A stretch of DNA of 64,000 nucleotides. Source: Reticulitermes lucifugus. Its lineage: Eukaryota > Arthropoda > Insecta > Blattodea > Rhinotermitidae. Below the pieces are notes generated by a model, which saw only the letters and a list, made by a program, of their open reading frames with translations, was not told the DNA's origin and made no database searches. The position numbers and the translations under genes are program-made. The number at the start of each line of letters is the position of its first letter. Position 1 is the first letter of the stretch. The stretch lies in contig JAKCWW010000616.1 of assembly GCA_026260175.1 (NCBI GenBank), positions 7,894 to 71,893 on the forward strand, read 5' to 3'. Positions 24,346 to 36,833 of this stretch are shown here, one piece after another.

Positions 24346-24928
24346 ACATTGGAAGTACATACACATACATACGTAGGCTACATTCCACGTGGCGTTCACA
24401 TTAAGAACTTGAATACTTGCCAGATCTTGGCTTCTGTGTGGAAAACAAGTGGGAAGGTTACATAAATGCCATTTACACGAGATAGCAAAAGTTGATTAAG
24501 ATGATGCATTAAGACAGCAAAGAAAACAAACCATGGGATGGGAAAAAAATACACACCTACTGAAGCAAAAGAAATCTTCATAAAGAATTTATGCTTAAAA
24601 GTTTATTGGGTATTCTTTTCTAACGTATTATTTGTGTTTAATGTAGAAAACCTTCACAATAAAACATAGTTTTGTCCGTTAGTGCCAGCAGCAACATAAG
24701 CCTATGAAGCTCACTCAGTCCAGTGATTGGCTAAAGCTCTATGCCTTAACCTTAGGATTAGACGGAAGAAAGCAGCTACGTTCACACTCTGCTAACTTTA
24801 CTGCCAAGTAAAGTGATGCCAGTACCCATCCGTTGCGAAGATGATTGGAGTGTACAGCTGGTCCGCACGTAATGGTGAAGAGAATTCTTGGCCCTCAAGA
24901 AATTGAAAGCTGCTCGTCCAGCCAGTAA
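24346..24928. other. No recognised feature
   Basis: Includes a GC-richer block (24800-24920) that reads on the minus strand as 'RAAFNFLRAKNSLHHYVRTS' with good codon texture but no family I recognise. It may be an unnamed repeat. Confidence 0.3.
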
Positions 24929-24972
24929 TAATAATAATAATAAGAAGAAGAAGAAGAAGAAGAAGAAGAAAG
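24929..24972 (+). repeat. (TAA)n-(GAA)n microsatellite
   Basis: Six TAA triplets pass into about nine GAA triplets directly upstream of the LINE fragment. Confidence 0.9.
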
Positions 24973-26291
24973 AAAAGTTGAAGAAGGAATACTTGAGAAG
25001 ATTGAGATTAGTCTTGGACACAGAATTAAGTGCAAGGAATAAAATACAAGCAACTGGAACATTGGTAGTACCAGTACTTAGATACAGTTTTGGAATTATT
25101 AATTGGCGCCAAGAAGAAATGTGAAAACTGGATAGTAAAACAAAACTGCCAACCATCCATGGACAGCATCACCCAAAGGCAGATGTAGATCGTTTGTATG
25201 TTCCCATAAAACAAGGAGGACGTGGGTTGGTGCACTAAGAAAAAGCCTACATAATACAAATTACAAAACTGATGGAATCTGTAGACAGCACTGAAGATCC
25301 ACTAATACAAATTGTTAGAACGCACCAAAACAACACCAACTCAGCAAAGGTATGGAGAGCTAAAAACCTCAAGAGAGAATTACAGGAAGGAAAAAGACAA
25401 ACAAAGGAGAGCATAGCAGAGAAGACAAAAGAAAGATGGCGGGAGCAAAGGATGCATGGACAATTTCCACGTAACTTAGACGAAAAACTGGTGGATAATG
25501 AACAGTCGTATCGATGGTTAAAATTTGGAAACATCAAGGGAGAAACAGAAAGTATAATAGTTGCAGCACAAGACCAAGCAACTTTACAAACTATTTTAAA
25601 AATAAAATTTGAAAGAAGAAGTTGACAGTAAATGTCGGTTATCTAAACAAAATGAAGAAACTATCGACCACATAACCTCAGGATTCCCCATTATGGCGAA
25701 GAATGAATACTTAATGAGACATGATAAAGTTGGTGAACATTTACATTATTCAATATGCAAAACACTAGGCATCGAAACCACAGATAAATGGTACACACAC
25801 ACACACCCACACCCACACACCAAAACTAGTAGGCAAACATGAAGATGTGACAGTGTTATGGAATCAAGGGTACATACAGACAGAGAAGTTACAGAAAATA
25901 GGCCAGATATAATAATTAAAAAAAAAGAGAGAAAACATGCATACTGATAGATGTGGCAATACCAGCGGACAGAAATGTCACCAAAAGGAAGCAGATAAGA
26001 AATTAAACACAAGAGTTTATTTATGGAGATAAAACGAATTTGAAGCATGAAATGTATGATTATACCAGTAGTAATTGGAGCCACTGGAATAGTAACAAAA
26101 GGTTTAAAGAAAAATTTAGAAGCCATACCAGGAAAACATTCAATAGATTCACTACAAAAGCCAGCTATACTTGGAACATCACACATAAAACGGAAAGTAT
26201 TGCTGTCTAAAACTTGAAAACTGAGCGGTGGGAATCATCGTTGGTTCAAGAGAAGTACTAGGGAGAAAAGGCCTGTTACAAGAGAAAATGA
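24973..26291 (+). pseudogene. R4/Dong-like LINE with restriction-like endonuclease, 5'-truncated
   Basis: The translation starts 'KKEYLRRLRLVLDTELSARN' and 'ATGTLVVPVLRYSFGIINW' (the thumb region after RT). 'HHPKADVDRLYVPIKQGGRG' and 'ERWREQRMHGQFPRNLDEKL' follow, then a zinc-knuckle block 'CRLSKQNEETIDHITSGFP' in which two expected cysteines are Ser and Phe. The 'RPDIIIKKKER' and 'CILIDVAIPADRN' segments supply the PD...D core of the restriction-like endonuclease. The C-terminus reads 'VIGATGIVTKGLKKNLEAIP'. The domain order thumb, zinc knuckle, restriction-like endonuclease is that of R2/R4/Dong-type LINEs. At least four stops or frameshifts break it. It ends against an AAT microsatellite, and Dong elements are known to insert into TAA repeats. 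The RT palm is missing. Confidence 0.88.
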
Positions 26292-26311
26292 ATAATAATA
26301 ATAATAATAAT
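26289..26311 (+). repeat. (AAT)n microsatellite at LINE 3' end
   Basis: Seven AAT triplets directly follow the LINE tail. They could be target sequence or a templated tail. Confidence 0.9.
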
Positions 26312-27544
26312 GCAAAGTGTTTAAAAAATAAGGTCACAAACACTGATGCCGAGGACTTTCTTCTGACAACAAAGTACAAATGGCACACGCGTAGCAGATG
26401 ATACACACCAGACCTTCGTTTAGTCATCACTGACATTTAAGCGTTTCACCCCCCCCCCACCATCCCGCAGCCTTGTATCGCGGCGTAGGAGGAATCTATG
26501 TTAAACGTAAGTAGCCCGGCGGCGACAGGTTGCTCCATGTCGGCGTCTGTTGCAAATTCCTTGCCAGCCAGGTGCTTCTTAAGTAGTCCAAAGAGGTGTG
26601 AATAAATGGGCGCGAGATTAATTTAAATTAACTTAATTAACTTAATTAACTTAATTAATTAAATTAACAATGATGTTACCAGTCACAAATCCGGTTGTCA
26701 GTACGGGGCCCGGAGTTATCGTGCGAAGTAATGACGTCTTGACCCAGCAACACAGACCTTCATGGACGAATGGCCCGTTGTAACCTCTCAAATGTACCAA
26801 AATAACGCTCAGCAGTTAATGTCTCCACGGTCAAGAAAATCACTAAAAGCCTTCAGTAGAAATGGAAATCAAATGAAAACAGGACACGGCTTATTTAATC
26901 ATCTTTTTTACATTAAACACTACATTCTGCCTCGTACTTGGAACGGCCCGGATTTAGCCTTTGAACTCAGATATTCTGACAGCATTTTCATGGTTCTGTT
27001 CAGTCCTTATACGTTAAAGACAGGATATTAGCACAAAAAATGGGCCTCGAACACTTTCTCCAATGTTGTTTCCAATCAATATTTCTATAAAATCTCACAG
27101 TCTGGGTTACTGACAAGTAGATAAGTAAATAAGAGTTAATTTTTATAGTAGAATTGCCAGTGACTTCATTTACCATGTAACGGGTAAGATGATCACATAT
27201 ACCACCTGGTTTAAATCTAAAGAACTCAATGTCTCGCCCAACGTGTTTCAAATGTTTTTCAGAATAAATGAAATAAATTTTTATAAACACCCATTACACG
27301 AATAAATTTCATAATGCATGATGTTTTCTCTGAGGTAGGAACTAAGTTTTTATACATCACTGAGACCGGTTTCGCCCTTCTAAGAGTTACCAGCAGAACA
27401 ATTAAACAAATAGCGACGTCACACAGCTGCGCAAAGTGACGATTAAAACCAGTTAATAAGGCATCTCATAAACACTGCAACTGTCGAAAATTACAGTTTC
27501 TGGGATGTCACACTTTAGTTTTCTAAACAAGTGCTGCATTTTCA
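26312..27544. other. No recognised feature apart from a TTAA-rich tract
   Basis: A simple tract of AACTTAATT units lies at 26620-26670. Nothing else recognised. Confidence 0.4.
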
Positions 27545-27640
27545 AAGAAACCTCCAGTCTTCACGTTTTGGCTCAATCTTGATTATGGAAGCAGCAGGTT
27601 CCTTCGAAACGTCAATGGCCTTTTTCATTGCTGCGAAACT
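27545..27640 (+). repeat. Class 3 foldback fragment
   Basis: CCAGTCTTCACGTTTTGGC, then GGAAGCAGCAGGTTCCTTCG and AAACGTCAATGG. A partial copy. Confidence 0.65.
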
Positions 27641-28167
27641 TCGTCTCTCACATAATGGGAAAAATATGAACTAAGTGTCTGTGCAAAGAGGGTGCTGAAA
27701 TTGTTTGTGCCGGAGAGGGAGAAAGCGACAGGAGGCTGGAGAAAACTGCAAATGTAAAGCTTCATAATTATACTCCGCTCTAACAATTACTAATCGAATT
27801 AACAAAGATGAGATGGATGGGCACGTAGTACGCCAAAAAAAGGAAAAAAATTCAAAGGAAGTATCTATCAAACCTGAAGCACAGACACCACTTGAAAGAT
27901 ATAAGTGTGGACTGCTTTCATGTGGCTCAGAAAAGGAACAAGTAAAGCGCTCTTGTGAACACAGTAACGAACATTCCATTTCCGTAATATGCGGGGATGT
28001 TTTGATTAGCGGAGCAATTACTGGGTTTGGAATGAGTTACTCAGACAGAAAGCTGAGTTACAATACTTAGTAAAACTTAAATATCGGAATACATCTTGGC
28101 ATAGTATATTATGTACGAGTACTCGTACACCACGTATGGTGCTGCAGAGGTATTTTTTTAGTTATGC
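27641..28167. other. No recognised feature
   Basis: Short frames without domains. Confidence 0.35.
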
Positions 28168-28310
28168 TTTCTCTCTTCTCCAAAGCGTGCAGACCGACTT
28201 CGGGGCACATCCAACCTCCAAATAAATGGGCATCGGGGGCGTGAAACTGACCATTGACTTCCATCTAGCACCAAGGTTAAGAATGAATGGAGTTAATCAT
28301 TCACTCTCCC
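28168..28310 (+). repeat. SINE-B fragment, 3' half
   Basis: CTCTCTTCTCCAAAGCGTGC, CCAACCTCCAAATAAATGGG, GGGCGTGAAACTGACCATTG and CACCAAGGTTAAGAATGAAT follow the body order of SINE-B. The tRNA head is absent (5' truncated). Confidence 0.75.
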
Positions 28311-29527
28311 ATACGCTTGTCTGGCGTGCACATGAACAACGTGGGCTTAACCTCTATGCTTTCTCAGATGCAGAGCATCTATAACTCCGAATGGGGGAAA
28401 AAGTGATAAGATGAACTGTAAAGGGCACAGAAGGAAGAAATCGTGGACTACTTTTAGGTCTAACCGACAGTTTGCTCAAAACCGCTGAAGAAAACCACAA
28501 ATAAAATGCAGTCAGGCTAGTTAATTCTCTGGACCAAAAACACGGGGTAACATGAGGTTCCATAAGAAGTTCTAACAAATAAATCACATATATTGGTGTG
28601 TGGTAGTTATCACTCCGCTTCCTACCACAGATAAATATCGTTATATCACAAGGAAGGCTATAGAAGCAACTACGTGCAGTCAAGTCACCAGTAACGGGGA
28701 ATTTACAGTAAGGCCTGCATTCACAGAAGAATGCTACAATAGAAGGTCTGGAAATATCTGAAGCACCAAACGAGCTCCTTTCTCTGACTGGCCTTGGATT
28801 GCCTCTTATTCCTTCATTTTAACGCCCGACCAAGTCGAGCGATGTGGCCTGTAATCAAGATTTCCCCCACGATTAACGCGTGCAGCCATCTACCATACAT
28901 GCTGAATCTCAGTTATTCACAAGTAAAACAGACTGGAATTAATTTTTTATGTCATATTTCATCAATGGGGTGATCTATCTTGCAAGTTGCTACGTATTTC
29001 TCGGACGAAGGCGCACAAAAAAATACACTGCCACACATCAAGTCCCCATAATGTTCCCACACAAAACAGGGCTTCATAATGTAACTCGCTTGATTATAGG
29101 GTTAGCATCTGATGCATATTTCGAAATGCTTAGGTATTAGTTGGTTTGGTTTTGGTTGCTCTGCCCACACATTATTATGTCATGTGGGTACAATCATTCT
29201 GCTTCGGCAAGAAGACTGCCAGATTGATTGAAAACCAAAATGCCGGTGGTTTTAAGCAATTACAAGGCCTTTCTTCACCACCACTGCTAATTCTCTGGTT
29301 TGTATTCCAACCCACGAACTTTATTCCACAATGCATTTTGTTAGCTGCTTCTTTCTTTTTGTGTCTAAGAATATGCAGGCTTGTGCAAGGCAGGTCCTAC
29401 GCTTGGCAATTCTATGGAAAGACGGAAAATTACATTAAAGGTGTACATATATATAATCACTTCAACAAAGAAAAAAGCCCACTCATAAGACGTAATAGTT
29501 TTCTGAACAGTACAGACGGACTCTAGA
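28311..29527. other. No recognised feature
   Basis: A 126-codon open frame at 29146-29526 has a hydrophobic middle (PPLLILWFVFQPTN) but no domain I recognise. It is probably chance. Confidence 0.3.
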
Positions 29528-29648
29528 ACCCATCTAGCCTCCTAGGCAATGGCTACGGCGGTAGCTTTCCCAGGGATATAGCGACCAGACTGTGTACTTG
29601 TCACCCACCAAGTGCCTAATTTAAGAATGCGTGGAGCTATACCTTCAG
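29528..29648 (+). repeat. SINE-B fragment, 3' end
   Basis: GCCTCCTAGGCAATGGCTAC, GCTTTCCCAGGGATATAGCG and TTTAAGAATGCGTGGAGCTA match the SINE-B 3' third. Confidence 0.65.
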
Positions 29649-30576
29649 AACATTTAATATTTTTTGCTTGCAACTAGGAACATGACATTTCTTATATGGA
29701 TAAATTAAGAACATGCCTATAAATTGTGTACAAAATACCGGTTGTAAGTCAGAAATTAAAAAAAACGTTTTGTTGGGCTGAAATGTTGAAGTTATCTACG
29801 ACCCATACTTAACAAAAGCAAAATTAATGTATAGTCGAAATACGTTATTCAAAGAAATATAAAAACACACTGTACTGTTAATAATAATATTCTATAATAT
29901 AGGCCTATATACAAACTGTGAAAAAAAAAAGGATTTGAGGATTAAATGGTATGATCCATCTGAGAAGAGTCCAGAATTCAAACAATGTTACGTTATGCAC
30001 AGATTTTCTGTCCTGTTCCTATTCTCTTCCTAATACTTTCTTATCTTTTTCAACTTCTTTCGTTCATTATTTTTACCTCCCATTTTCATTTTTCCTCTTC
30101 CAGTACTCTGTCCTACATCACGTCCGCTTCCTTCTTTGTTTTTGCTTTTGCATATATCCTCTTCCAATATCATCATCTTCCTTTTATCTTTCCTCCCTCC
30201 ATTCCCACGCCTGCACGCACAACTGTACTTGGAGGGTCTCAAAGCTGTATTTGTATTAGCATGAAATGCAGGTTTTAATATCATATGTTTTCCCTGCATA
30301 CTGTTGTTAACGAAATGCAAGATGAAACATGCAGCCAAATGCAGAGCCTTTGAAAGGTAAAGTAGCTGATGCATGCAGTAGCCACTTTGCTTTAGGCGTT
30401 AGACGACATGTGCAAGTGGCAGACTGCACATAAATGTCAGTCACATATTAGGTACATTGCAAAAGATATAGGTTGAGATTATGCAGACTGGGAGAACAGG
30501 TTACGGTAAAAACTACGAACGGAAACCCATGTAAGAAAAAAGCCATGAGGAAGCGGAGGAGGAGGGAAAAGAGAAG
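29649..30576. other. No recognised feature
   Basis: Pyrimidine-rich low-complexity stretch at 30000-30200, otherwise unannotated. Confidence 0.4.

Positions 30577-30620
<44 letters not shown>
30577..30620 (+). repeat. (TAA)n microsatellite
   Basis: About 14 tandem triplets. Confidence 0.95.
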
Positions 30621-30697
30621 GGGTAAAAATAAAGGCCACACATGACATGCCTGGACAGGCACAGAGAGGATGCGCACGTATAGCGCCAGCTCATTCA

Positions 30698-30905
30698 TAA
30701 CCCGGCGCTAGAAGAAAGTAGGTTGTCAGCACCAAGCTCCGGTCGCTTTACCCCAGAGAAGGACCCGATCACCATTTTACAGGAGGCTGGGTGGGCCTCA
30801 AGGCCGGTCGGTACGGGTACAGAAAATCTCGCCCCACCGGGATTCGATCCCCGGACCGTCCAGCCCGTAGCGAGTCGCTATATAGATTACGCTATCCCGG
30901 CCGCC
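30698..30905 (-). mobile_element. SINE-A, head and middle
   Basis: The minus strand starts at the head (GGCGGCCGGGATAGCGTAAT, then CGAGTCGCT read in complement), with B-box GGGGATCGAATCCCGG and body GGCCCACCCAGCCTCCTG. The 3' end is cut near 30698. An ATG/AAT-rich microsatellite (30906-30964) directly abuts the 5' end, the side opposite the usual SINE tail. Confidence 0.85.
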
Positions 30906-30964
30906 CACGATAATGATGATGATGATGGTGATAATGATGATAATAATAATAATAATAATAATAC
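30906..30964 (+). repeat. (GATGAT)n-(AAT)n microsatellite
   Basis: Imperfect GAT and AAT triplets next to the SINE head. Confidence 0.9.
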
Positions 30965-33689
30965 TTTTGTTGAGAAGACTAGTTCTTGCGGTCTTTAGGG
31001 GTGTCACAACAGCATTTTGTCAAAATTAATATGCCTTCAAATATAATGCGCAACAGAATTTTCAAACTTATGACCAGACAAAAAAGTAGAGGTTAACTGC
31101 AGAAAGTATATTCAATAGTTTCAGAACGCATTATATTACGAATACAATAAAGCTTTAGGAAGTTTGCCAATGCACTTTCTTTACGTAGCAGTTCGAGAGT
31201 AAGCTAATATAATGCTCATAACATGTTTTGGGAAGCACTACGAAGGAAGAAAATCAGCGGTGTATACTGATGAATACGGGAATCAGTAAATCTGACTCTG
31301 AATCCCGTAAGACAATTCATTCTCCGGTTGTTTCATGATAAAGGTTATTGTAGATCAAACAAAGGATCATTGAACAACAGCAAAGTCCTTGAGTTTGTAA
31401 AGTTATTTTGTAGGAGTCAGACGTCCATGTCCATCATTATTTCATACTTGGATGTAGGTCACAAAACACTGACATGACAGTTTCTTGAATAATCTAGCAC
31501 AAAACAGATGGCACCAAATGCACCCAATAGACAGGAAAATTGGCAATTTATAACATTACAAATATTAGAGTAACATGTGAATCTTTTAACATATTACCAC
31601 CTTATAATAACTGAAACCACTACGACTAATCGTTGACAAACCGAAACGGAAATCTTCATTCCCGCTTGCATGCGTCCAGGCTGACAGACTATCCCTGAAA
31701 GAAACGCGCTGACAGACCTGGCCACAATAAACAAATGGGTCGAATTCTGCGTTACGAACATGACAAATCTGGTTAGCATTTCGTATCGTAGAGAGGATAT
31801 TCTAAGCTCTTAGTGTTTTTGCTCAGTCCATCCAGGAAAATAACGCGACAGCACTTTAAAATAAATCACAACCACCTTCAAATTATTTCCGACTCATTAT
31901 GCACAAATCATTCAACCATTCGTTAAACGGATTAAGACATTAAATTTTATCAAAATTCGTGTAGTCAGAGTAAAATCACTTTTGCAAAAAGAATCTGAAA
32001 TATTATGCTGGATAAGGTACCCAGATTTTCAGTTCTCGGACCTTTCACATACAAGCATACCTCTCTGTTAATACAGCTGTCAATCTCAGGATTCATCGTA
32101 ATCCACGGCTGCAGTATTCACGGCTACTTGAAGCCTGTACCACACTCCAAGGCAAGCGATCACTATAGCTCAAGAGATGTGCGTTAGCTCTGTTTTGCGC
32201 CTACAAAGACAATCATGGCTCTATCACCCGCCCCGTCCAATAGCAATACCTAAGTGCTTCTACAAGCCATTGATCTAAGCCCATACACGAAAATACGGTG
32301 GTTGTATATATACGATCCTACATTCGAAAGTAATCCCAGCCCTTAACCGATAGGGTGAGCAATGGCTTCATCCTTGCTAACAATGGCTAGAAAAGCGAAA
32401 ACTAGCATCAAGTCTCTTAGAAATCCCGCCTTCCACTCCCTACCAATTCTATGCAAAAGAGGTGACTGCGTCTCAGAGGGTAACAACAATCTTCTAAGAT
32501 TTAGCCTCCAACACCCTAGCACATTCAAGGCTAAACCAAGGGCTGCCGATGAGACCAGATTTTTACGCTGCATATGGAAAGCGAATGTGGTGTTTCAGGC
32601 TTAAAATTGGGTTTCGTTTAGGTAACTATGAAAAAAGAGCATTTTCATTCTGACAGCGTATTGAATATTACGTTAAGTTGGCTGCGAATATTGAACAAAA
32701 GTCCGTCAAATACATCTTCACTGCAAGATCATTACAAGTAAACCCAAAATTATGCGCTTACACTGTAGTTCAGGGAAACGGAAATCCTGTTTATATAAGA
32801 AGCAATGTAAGACGGTGAGTTCAGAGAGTGATGTACTGGTAAGAAGACGCAGGTCAGATTCTCAGCTCTTTGTCACCACGTTCCTCGAGTAAAGTGGCCG
32901 AAGCGTGAACCTGGCTGATCAACCGAACCCAGTGTCCAAATCATTGCTAAGATTACTGAGTAAAAGCTTCCACTGGGGCTCATTGTTGAGAAACCTATTT
33001 CTTATTTTGGCACCGCATGAGTGGTTTGTGTTGCCGACGTTTTGGAGGAACATGCTCTCTCTCTTTCTCTATTTTCAGGGTCTGTCTATATATCCCGACA
33101 ACATATGCATGCTACCCACTTCAACCCTGCAGGTGGAGGTCGTATGCTTCTCCCAAAATTAGGCAACGAAATCCAGTTTCACGGGGTGCCAATACCCAAG
33201 AACAAGATAAACATGAACGTGGTTAAGGCTAAGTGGCCTGCATGGAATACCGAGGCCCTTGTGATACTGACAGTCGCTAATCTAATCAAATAAGTTCCCT
33301 GTTTTTATAGAACCCGAAGGCTGAATGCCACGATAATACTGAGTGGCCACTTTACACATTCGTGAGTCACTTGAATGAAGTCCACTTCATCCCACCCTAT
33401 TCTTTTCAGATCCATTTTAATATTATCATTTCATTTATATGTAGGTATTTCAAATAACGTAGTCTCTTCAGAATTTCCGACTACAATTATGGGTGCATTT
33501 CTCGTACCTTATATGCGTGCTACATCTATCGCGTCACTCAGCCCCCTTCATTTGAACATCCCAGTACCAGACCTATCCGATAAATGGTACAGATTATGAA
33601 GATCTTCATTGTGTAATAGTCTTTAGTTCACTGTAAATCTCACTTATGTTCAAGTACTGTCTTCACAAACACCCTCAATCTATGTGATA
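30965..33689. other. Mostly unannotated; two weak points
   Basis: A 76-codon minus-strand frame at 32343-32573 begins MQRKNLVSSAALGLALNVLG with a hydrophobic start, and has no family I recognise. A class 3 scrap (TTGCCGACGTTTTGGAGGAA) lies at 33030-33060. Confidence 0.3.
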
Positions 33690-33895
33690 TTAGATATTAT
33701 CATGGCAGTAAGTATCAAGGTTAGAGTCTGCTGGGTGTGACGCCGGTAGTGTAGTGTACGGACACCAACGTTCCGGAGAAACCTGCTGTCTCCGTTTCCA
33801 CGTTCAAGCTACCTTCAAGAAAAAGAAAGCAGGTTCCTGCGAAACGTTCTTAACCATCTACCAAAGAATGCAGCGTCACGTGTAGTAAACTTGAC
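33690..33895. repeat. Class 3 foldback repeat copy
   Basis: GTGTGACGCCGGTAGTGTAG, CAACGTTCCGGAGAAACCTG and CTGTCTCCG on the left, then GAAAGCAGGTTCCTGCGAAA with CGTTCTTAACCATCTACC and GCAGCGTCACG on the right. The two halves are inverted, so the copy carries both arms. Confidence 0.75.
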
Positions 33896-33999
33896 CATCA
33901 GTAACAGAGCAAATTACATATCAATGTGATGTAACGACAGGTAGAATTATATTTTGTTTGTGTTAATTTGTATTATTATGATAGGATAAAAACGATACT

Positions 34000-34263
34000 A
34001 TGACTTTCCTGAATTACAACACAGCGGTAATCCTCACCACTCTTGCGATCCTCATCGTCCTCCCGGTTAACAGTTTTACCATTAGCAGGCTGCGAGCCGC
34101 TATCCTAATCTATGTGGTGGTGTCCCATCCCATCCTTAACAAGGCTATACTTCACAGCCTAATGGCTTCACCAAATCCAGACGCCATCCGTTTTAAACCC
34201 TCCCCTCTCCATTCAAAAATCTTAGAGGACGCAGGCGTCTCCCACTGCCAACTTTCGTTATAA
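34000..34263 (+). other. Open reading frame of unknown status
   Basis: An 87-codon ATG frame starts MTFLNYNTAVILTTLAILIV and stays hydrophobic for about 45 residues (two possible membrane helices), then turns polar. I do not recognise it. No splice or poly(A) context convinces me, so chance or an unnamed repeat is equally possible. Confidence 0.2.
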
Positions 34264-34439
34264 TGGAGTATGGTAGCGGCAGAAGGGACCAAGTTCTACA
34301 ACGACACAATGTCTCTCAGCAACGTAAGTATCAAGGGTTGGTACGTTTTGCTATTGCGTCATATTTCACAGGTGTAGATGTTCATTTATGGCAGACAGGT
34401 GCATGTTTGTGGTTGCAAACATAATCAAACACAAAGTAA

Positions 34440-34590
34440 ATTTCACCCTATAACCTGCCATGAAGACACAGAAGGGCAGTAGAGATACAGATCTACTCTT
34501 TCTTTAACCTGGGCGCTAGACTGGGATGGGTAGTTAACGCCACGCCCGGGCCGCTTTACCCCCGGGAATGACCCCGTACCCATTGTTAAT
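34440..34590 (-). repeat. SINE-A, 3' half
   Basis: TTTCACCCTATAACCTGCCA, AGTAGAGATACAGATCTACT, CTTTAACCTGGGCGCTAG, ACGCCACGCCCGGGCCGC and CCGTACCCATTG are the 3' half of SINE-A on the minus strand. The head is missing, as expected from 5' truncation. Confidence 0.8.
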
Positions 34591-34869
34591 CAAACTACAG
34601 AGATATTTTTCCTCTGTGTTTCTTTAAATATAAACAGAAAAAGAATTTCAACATTTCTTTAGGCGTCTAATGTCTTCACTTGTCCTATGTGACATATAAA
34701 ATCACGGTATTCTGGTCTGTGACTCATATAGTCTGATAGTACTCGTACATTGATACCACCATTTCTGACAAATCAAACACGTCCTAAACCTCAAGTCAGC
34801 TGTTTTCACTGCAACGTTGTTAAATTGCTACTAGAATAAAGAGAAACAACCAAAAAACGGTAATTTTAA

Positions 34870-35010
34870 TATTCACAGTGCGAGAACCTCAAATCTCTTT
34901 CCGATAACACAACACAGAAGAATAACTCCCTTCTACCCTAACGATACAGGCAGCAGATTCCCCGAAACGTCGATAAATTCATACCTGACTATCCAATGCA
35001 ACATTCCAGA
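34870..35010 (-). repeat. Class 3 foldback repeat copy
   Basis: GTGCGAGAACCTCAAATCTC, then CAGGCAGCAGATTCCCCGAA and ACGTCGATAAATTC. One arm is degraded. Confidence 0.7.
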
Positions 35011-36019
35011 CCACAAAATTCTTCAGCTACTTACTCATATTTAGATAAATAATTTGGTACTTATATGACACATTCCTTTCCCTGGAAATTGTTGCCTGTA
35101 CCACATAGTTTCCTTCTCCAGTTCTTTCTCTTTCACCCCTCGTTTCTTCATTCTTTTTAGTGGCAGAAGGAAAAGGCTCATTTCTTCTGGTCCTATTTTC
35201 TTACTTTCAAAATGCAGAACAATTTTCATTGTTAAACATTTGCATATGCCAGGATTGAAACCATATATCTCCCGGCAGTTTAGTCTTCTCTCCTCACATT
35301 CAAGCTCGCCCCCTTCCTACCCATATTTCACCCCTGAAACTTTACCCGCCCCTACCTCGTTTTTTGAAGCATTTCGCAATTTAAGAAGTTAGGTCTGCTG
35401 ACAGGATGAAGTGCCTCCCCGAGTACTAACTCATGAGAAGACTCTCCCTTCTCTTATTTAAGATTCCTTCAACTGCTTTAAGAGAATGAAGCAACAAAAG
35501 AAAAGCGATAAAGTAAGCTTTGTTAATGCCGTTTTTAGATCCTACATTGACATATTTTCTCCTTTCTAACATATTAATGCATATTCTAAAACTGGTTGCT
35601 TCGTGCTGTTGCGTGAAGGTATGCATTTCTATGTGATTCGTCTCTTACGGCAACCAAAATTAAAATGACTGAAGTTTGCAACAGAGAATTGATAAACAGG
35701 AAATTAAGCGAACATTCCGACAGGGAGATAAGAGAAAAAGATTTGTTACTACAATTTCGAAGACACATAAGTACATTACAGACACCTGTTCCTGTTACTT
35801 TGAATACATCAACGGCTTCGATGTCTATAGATTCAATAACTGACATTTTTAGCAAAATTACACTCAGTAGGTCATGGAATTTTATTTTTGATAATGCAAA
35901 GACTTTTAACAGCTAATTTTGCGATATACGTTCCTGTACCACAAGGCAATGGTAAATATAATTTTTCAAAAATAATACCATTCCTCATTTCAGAAATTCG
36001 TTGGACGTAGACGATTATT
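35011..36019. other. No recognised feature
   Basis: Unannotated AT-rich DNA. Confidence 0.35.
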
Positions 36020-36140
36020 TCCTCCTGGAATATGTCGCTGAATCACAGGGTAATCGGTTCTCGCCATTTCGAAGACAACAAATTCCTTCGAAACGTCAAG
36101 AACCTATCTCCCAATGACGCAACAGCATATCCCACAAGAA
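36020..36140. repeat. Class 3 foldback repeat fragment
   Basis: Contains CAACAAATTCCTTCGAAACG, TCAAGAACCTATC and CAATGACGCAACAG, the right half of the family. Confidence 0.6.
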
Positions 36141-36307
36141 TGGAATCCCCAATCACGCCGTTGTGAATATCTCTAAACTTCCTATAGCGTAGATCCCTTA
36201 AGACAAAATATAATATAAAACAAATGTAACATTTCTGATTAAAAAATTTGATAATTTTATACTCCGTGCGTTATTCTTACAAGTAATTTCAGTAGAGTAA
36301 ATGCAAA

Positions 36308-36626
36308 CAAAACGACTAAAAATCATACATAACATAAAATTCCTACATGTTTCAGCGCCAGGGTGCCAGATTCAGGGAAACCAAAATACAAAGATTTGCG
36401 AGTGCGAAAACAACAATTTTGGTATTACATCAATAAAATGTTAAAATGTTCGAATTATGAACTTCGTAATTTTGTAATTCTAACACTTTGACATTTTATT
36501 GATGTAATACTACCAAGATTGTTGCTTTGGTACTTCCAAACTTTTGTATTTTGAATTCCCTGAAGATGGCGCCTCGGCGCTGAAACATGTAGGAATTTTA
36601 TGTTATGTATGAATTTTTGTCGTTTC
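36308..36626. repeat. Foldback element, arms about 150 bp, hammerhead-like ends
   Basis: The outermost sequences AAACGACTAAAAATCATACA and (right) ATGTATGAATTTTTGTCGTT are inverted copies. The inversion continues inward through TACATCAATAAAATGTTAAA and TTTATTGATGTAATACTACC. Near the end of each arm lies the conserved unit ending GCGCTGAAACATGTAGGAAT. The right arm holds an intact hammerhead-like core (next entry). The left arm's core is altered (CTGAATC). Confidence 0.9.
36554..36597 (+). ncRNA. Hammerhead-like motif (right arm of foldback)
   Basis: AAUUCC pairs with GGAAUU (helix I, 6 bp). CUGAAGA, one extra U, helix II GGCGC/GCGCU with loop CUCG, GAAAC, AU, GU and A follow. All conserved hammerhead core positions (CUGANGA, GAAA, U-A before the expected cut) are present. 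The extra U at the base of helix II is non-standard. Activity is unproven. Confidence 0.5.
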
Positions 36627-36833
36627 ATGTGCATTTATTGGTTACTGTAATTACTTATTTCTGGTAACGTCTATTTGTTTCCTGTCTCGCACGGCGGACC
36701 TAACAGGAAACACTAAAGATAGTAAGAAATCTAATTCGTGCTCTTTCAAATACCTTAGTAAACCATAATTGCTTATAATTAATACATTAATCAGCTTATG
36801 CACTTAGTAGAGTACATTCAAAAGTAAGTATAC

